Source of the DNA: Spirochaetales bacterium
Lineage (GTDB): Bacteria; Spirochaetota; Spirochaetia; SZUA-6
Direction: 5' to 3'
DNA length: 6,769 nt
NCBI GenBank assembly: GCA_003233545.1
Contig: QILZ01000106.1
Location: 1-6,769, forward strand
Below, in pieces: positions 6,493 through 6,769 of the stretch. The position numbers and the translations under genes are program-made. Below the pieces are notes generated by a model. That model made no database searches. It was not told the origin of the DNA and worked only from the letters and a program-made list of their open reading frames with translations. Every line of letters begins with the position of its first letter. Positions within the stretch are counted from its first letter, which is position 1.

Positions 6493-6769
6493 TGATGCAC
6501 ATGCATAATTACAGACTCGGTGTTTTTACTGCTTTGTTATTTTTTTTATGTTTTACGGCATTTACTCTGGATTTTTCACCGTCGATGCTCGAAAAACATA
6601 TCCTGACAGGCATAGACACGGAACTTAAACCGTCCATAGATATATTTACAGGCGAATTTCCCATTCTCCTGTCTCTTAAAGCCGTATTAAATACGAATGA
6701 ACCGCTTAGTGCAGGCAGTTTTTCCGTAAAAGATTTCACCGTATATACCGGCCTGCCGAGATTTTTTCC
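6493..6769 (+). CDS. Unrecognised exported protein, N-terminal fragment cut by window edge
   Basis: An open frame of 92 complete codons runs from the ATG at 6493 off the right edge. In-frame ATGs also occur at 6496 and 6502; none has a clear ribosome site, and the start lies 4 nt after the radical SAM stop, so translational coupling is likely. Residues 4-23 form a signal peptide: a basic N-region (HNYRLG) and a hydrophobic core (VFTALLFFLCFTAF), with cleavage expected near residues 24-26. The single core cysteine is not in a convincing lipobox. The mature part starts LDFSPSMLEKHILTG and looks beta-rich and soluble, suggesting a periplasmic or outer-membrane protein. I do not recognise the family. 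Same-strand packing suggests an operon with the radical SAM gene. Confidence 0.75.

Noticed and set aside
6535..6556. T-rich run considered as an intrinsic terminator after the radical SAM gene
   Set aside because: No GC-rich stem precedes it, and the run encodes the hydrophobic core of the signal peptide (Leu and Phe codons).
6509..6739. 76-codon minus-strand frame at the right end
   Set aside because: The plus strand of the same segment encodes a signal peptide and an open frame directly behind the radical SAM gene, which explains the region better.

Overview
This 6.8 kb window is densely packed bacterial chromosome with no mobile element, CRISPR array, RNA gene or obvious foreign island. 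It holds seven protein genes, two of them cut by the window edges. The set (a bacterial-type AspRS, a PhoR/PhoB-like two-component pair, a small 2Fe-2S ferredoxin, a GPH-family sugar symporter and a B12-binding-type radical SAM protein) suggests a diderm, probably anaerobic heterotroph. The gene content reminded me of spirochaetes, but that is a low-confidence impression and nothing in the sequence proves the phylum.

Layout. On the minus strand, positions 1-1248 carry a stand-alone ferredoxin (955-1248) and, 131 bp downstream of it, the N-terminal 274 residues of a GPH/MelB-like transporter (823 down to the left edge). Positions 1249-1356 form a divergent control region: a palindromic TTGCAA can act as -35 box in both directions and an AT-rich inverted repeat lies beside it. 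On the plus strand, aspS fills 1357-3123. It converges on a minus-strand two-component operon: the histidine kinase (4907-3903) is transcribed first and the OmpR/PhoB-class response regulator (3873-3130) second. Only 6 bp separate the aspS and regulator stop codons.

The kinase operon diverges, across about 100 bp, from a plus-strand pair: a DUF4070-type radical SAM protein (5010-6488) and, 4 nt after its stop, the start of an unrecognised protein with a signal peptide (6493 to the right edge).

How they work together. The kinase and regulator are a cognate pair. The radical SAM gene and the exported protein behind it look like one transcript and may share a pathway, but no substrate can be read from the window. 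AspRS is housekeeping, and one residue suggests it is the non-discriminating type that works with GatCAB. Nothing here makes a convincing new defence or mobile system. The most open questions are the radical SAM/exported-protein pair and the loop-poor sensor kinase.
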